Source: MA-ANB-1 sp040878225 (GTDB taxonomy: Bacteria; Actinomycetota; Acidimicrobiia; Spongiisociales; ZC4RG35). From it: DNA of 23,037 bases. The number at the start of each line of letters is the position of its first letter. Within the stretch, counting starts at the first letter, position 1. Below, piece by piece: positions 22,834 to 23,037 of this stretch. The DNA lies in assembly GCA_040878225.1 (NCBI GenBank), contig JBBDMR010000073.1, positions 1-23,037 on the forward strand. Reading direction: 5' to 3'. The position numbers and the translations under genes are program-made. The notes beneath the pieces are model-generated. The model was not told the DNA's origin, made no database searches, and was given only the letters and a program-made list of their open reading frames with translations.

Positions 22834-22845
22834 GTTCTCTAAAGC
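22819..22845 (+). terminator. Terminator-like hairpin with the rpiB stop codon as its loop
   Basis: GCTTTAGAGAAC (22819-22830) and GTTCTCTAAAGC (22834-22845) are perfectly complementary over 12 bases; the three bases between are the TAA stop of rpiB. No T run follows, but further strong hairpins of the repeat family begin one base later. Confidence 0.65.
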
Positions 22846-22930
22846 GACTCTCCCTCCGCTGGCGGAGGGAGTACCTCCGACCGCTAGGTCGGAGGGGAGG
22901 GTGGGACGGTCCCACCAACGGAGCTGGCTC
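22846..22930 (+). repeat. Hairpin repeat module D, copy 2 (intact)
   Basis: This copy carries hairpins ACTC-T-CCCTCCGC/GCGGAGGGAGT (22847-22872), CCTCCGACC-GCTA-GGTCGGAGG (22874-22895) and TGGGAC/GTCCCA nearby, then GAGCTGG-CT-CCAGCTC from 22921. It is homologous to 140-220 but keeps the first hairpin complete. Confidence 0.8.
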
Positions 22931-22952
22931 CAGCTCTCAGCTCGTAGAGTCT

Positions 22953-22990
22953 CAGTCCCCCTTACCTCCCGGGCCTTTCGGACCGGCAGG
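22953..22990 (+). repeat. Hairpin repeat module A, copy 2
   Basis: Matches 1-38 at 35 of 38 positions; the three changes fall in the hairpin and give one mismatched pair. The rest of the window (22991-23037) shows no gene or structure I can name. Confidence 0.85.
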
Positions 22991-23037
22991 GACGGCGTAT
23001 TCAACTGGTTGTTGCAACGAGGAGCTCATCGTAAACC

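Overview
The window is GC-rich DNA from what looks like an actinobacterium, probably a lineage near the Acidimicrobiia. Supporting signs are: a menaquinone pathway with a mycobacterial-type MenB; an Asp-type MurA; an inositol-1-phosphate synthase; a regulator-sensor-HtrA cluster in the same order as mycobacterial mprA-mprB-pepD; a lipoprotein with a Thr/Ala-rich linker; and many start codons that appear to be leaderless. The taxonomic placement is inference; no rRNA or tRNA gene was seen. I support 25 protein-coding genes and one gene fragment. No transposase, integrase, phage gene or CRISPR array was found, so the gene content reads as ordinary chromosome.

Layout. Positions 1-415 hold no gene but a dense array of GC-rich hairpin repeats. 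Positions 416-3414 (minus) are an envelope-stress type operon: response regulator, histidine kinase, HtrA-like protease. Positions 3543-4036 (plus) carry a 59-residue unknown protein and a small membrane protein, closed by a strong two-way terminator. Next come sufB (minus), a methyltransferase and a divergent Rossmann-fold protein, an M23 peptidase and a DUF6941-like protein (minus). Positions 8295-10890 (plus) form a tightly packed run: ino1, an ArfB-like ribosome-rescue hydrolase, a DUF1992 protein and an O-methyltransferase, ending in a 31-codon fragment of a Rossmann protein. Positions 10979-14055 are the menaquinone genes menE (minus), menB and menA (plus); menE and menB start head to head with one base between them.

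Positions 14102-16365 carry a two-META-domain lipoprotein and a membrane-anchored fusion of a cupredoxin with a two-domain multicopper oxidase. Then follow ppdK (plus) and, on the minus strand, a short MeaB/ArgK GTPase, an Nfu-type Fe-S carrier, a lipoprotein and murA. rpiB (plus) diverges from murA. Its stop codon is the loop of a 12-bp hairpin, and it is followed by a second cluster of the same hairpin repeats seen at the left end.

Two signals run through the window. First, ten transcript-leading start codons are preceded at 6-8 bases by TAnnnT, a -10 box placed for leaderless transcription, while other genes (sufB, the M23 gene, nfu, the protease gene) have Shine-Dalgarno sequences instead. 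Second, a modular hairpin-repeat family occupies both ends. It is the least explained sequence here and the best candidate for something undescribed.
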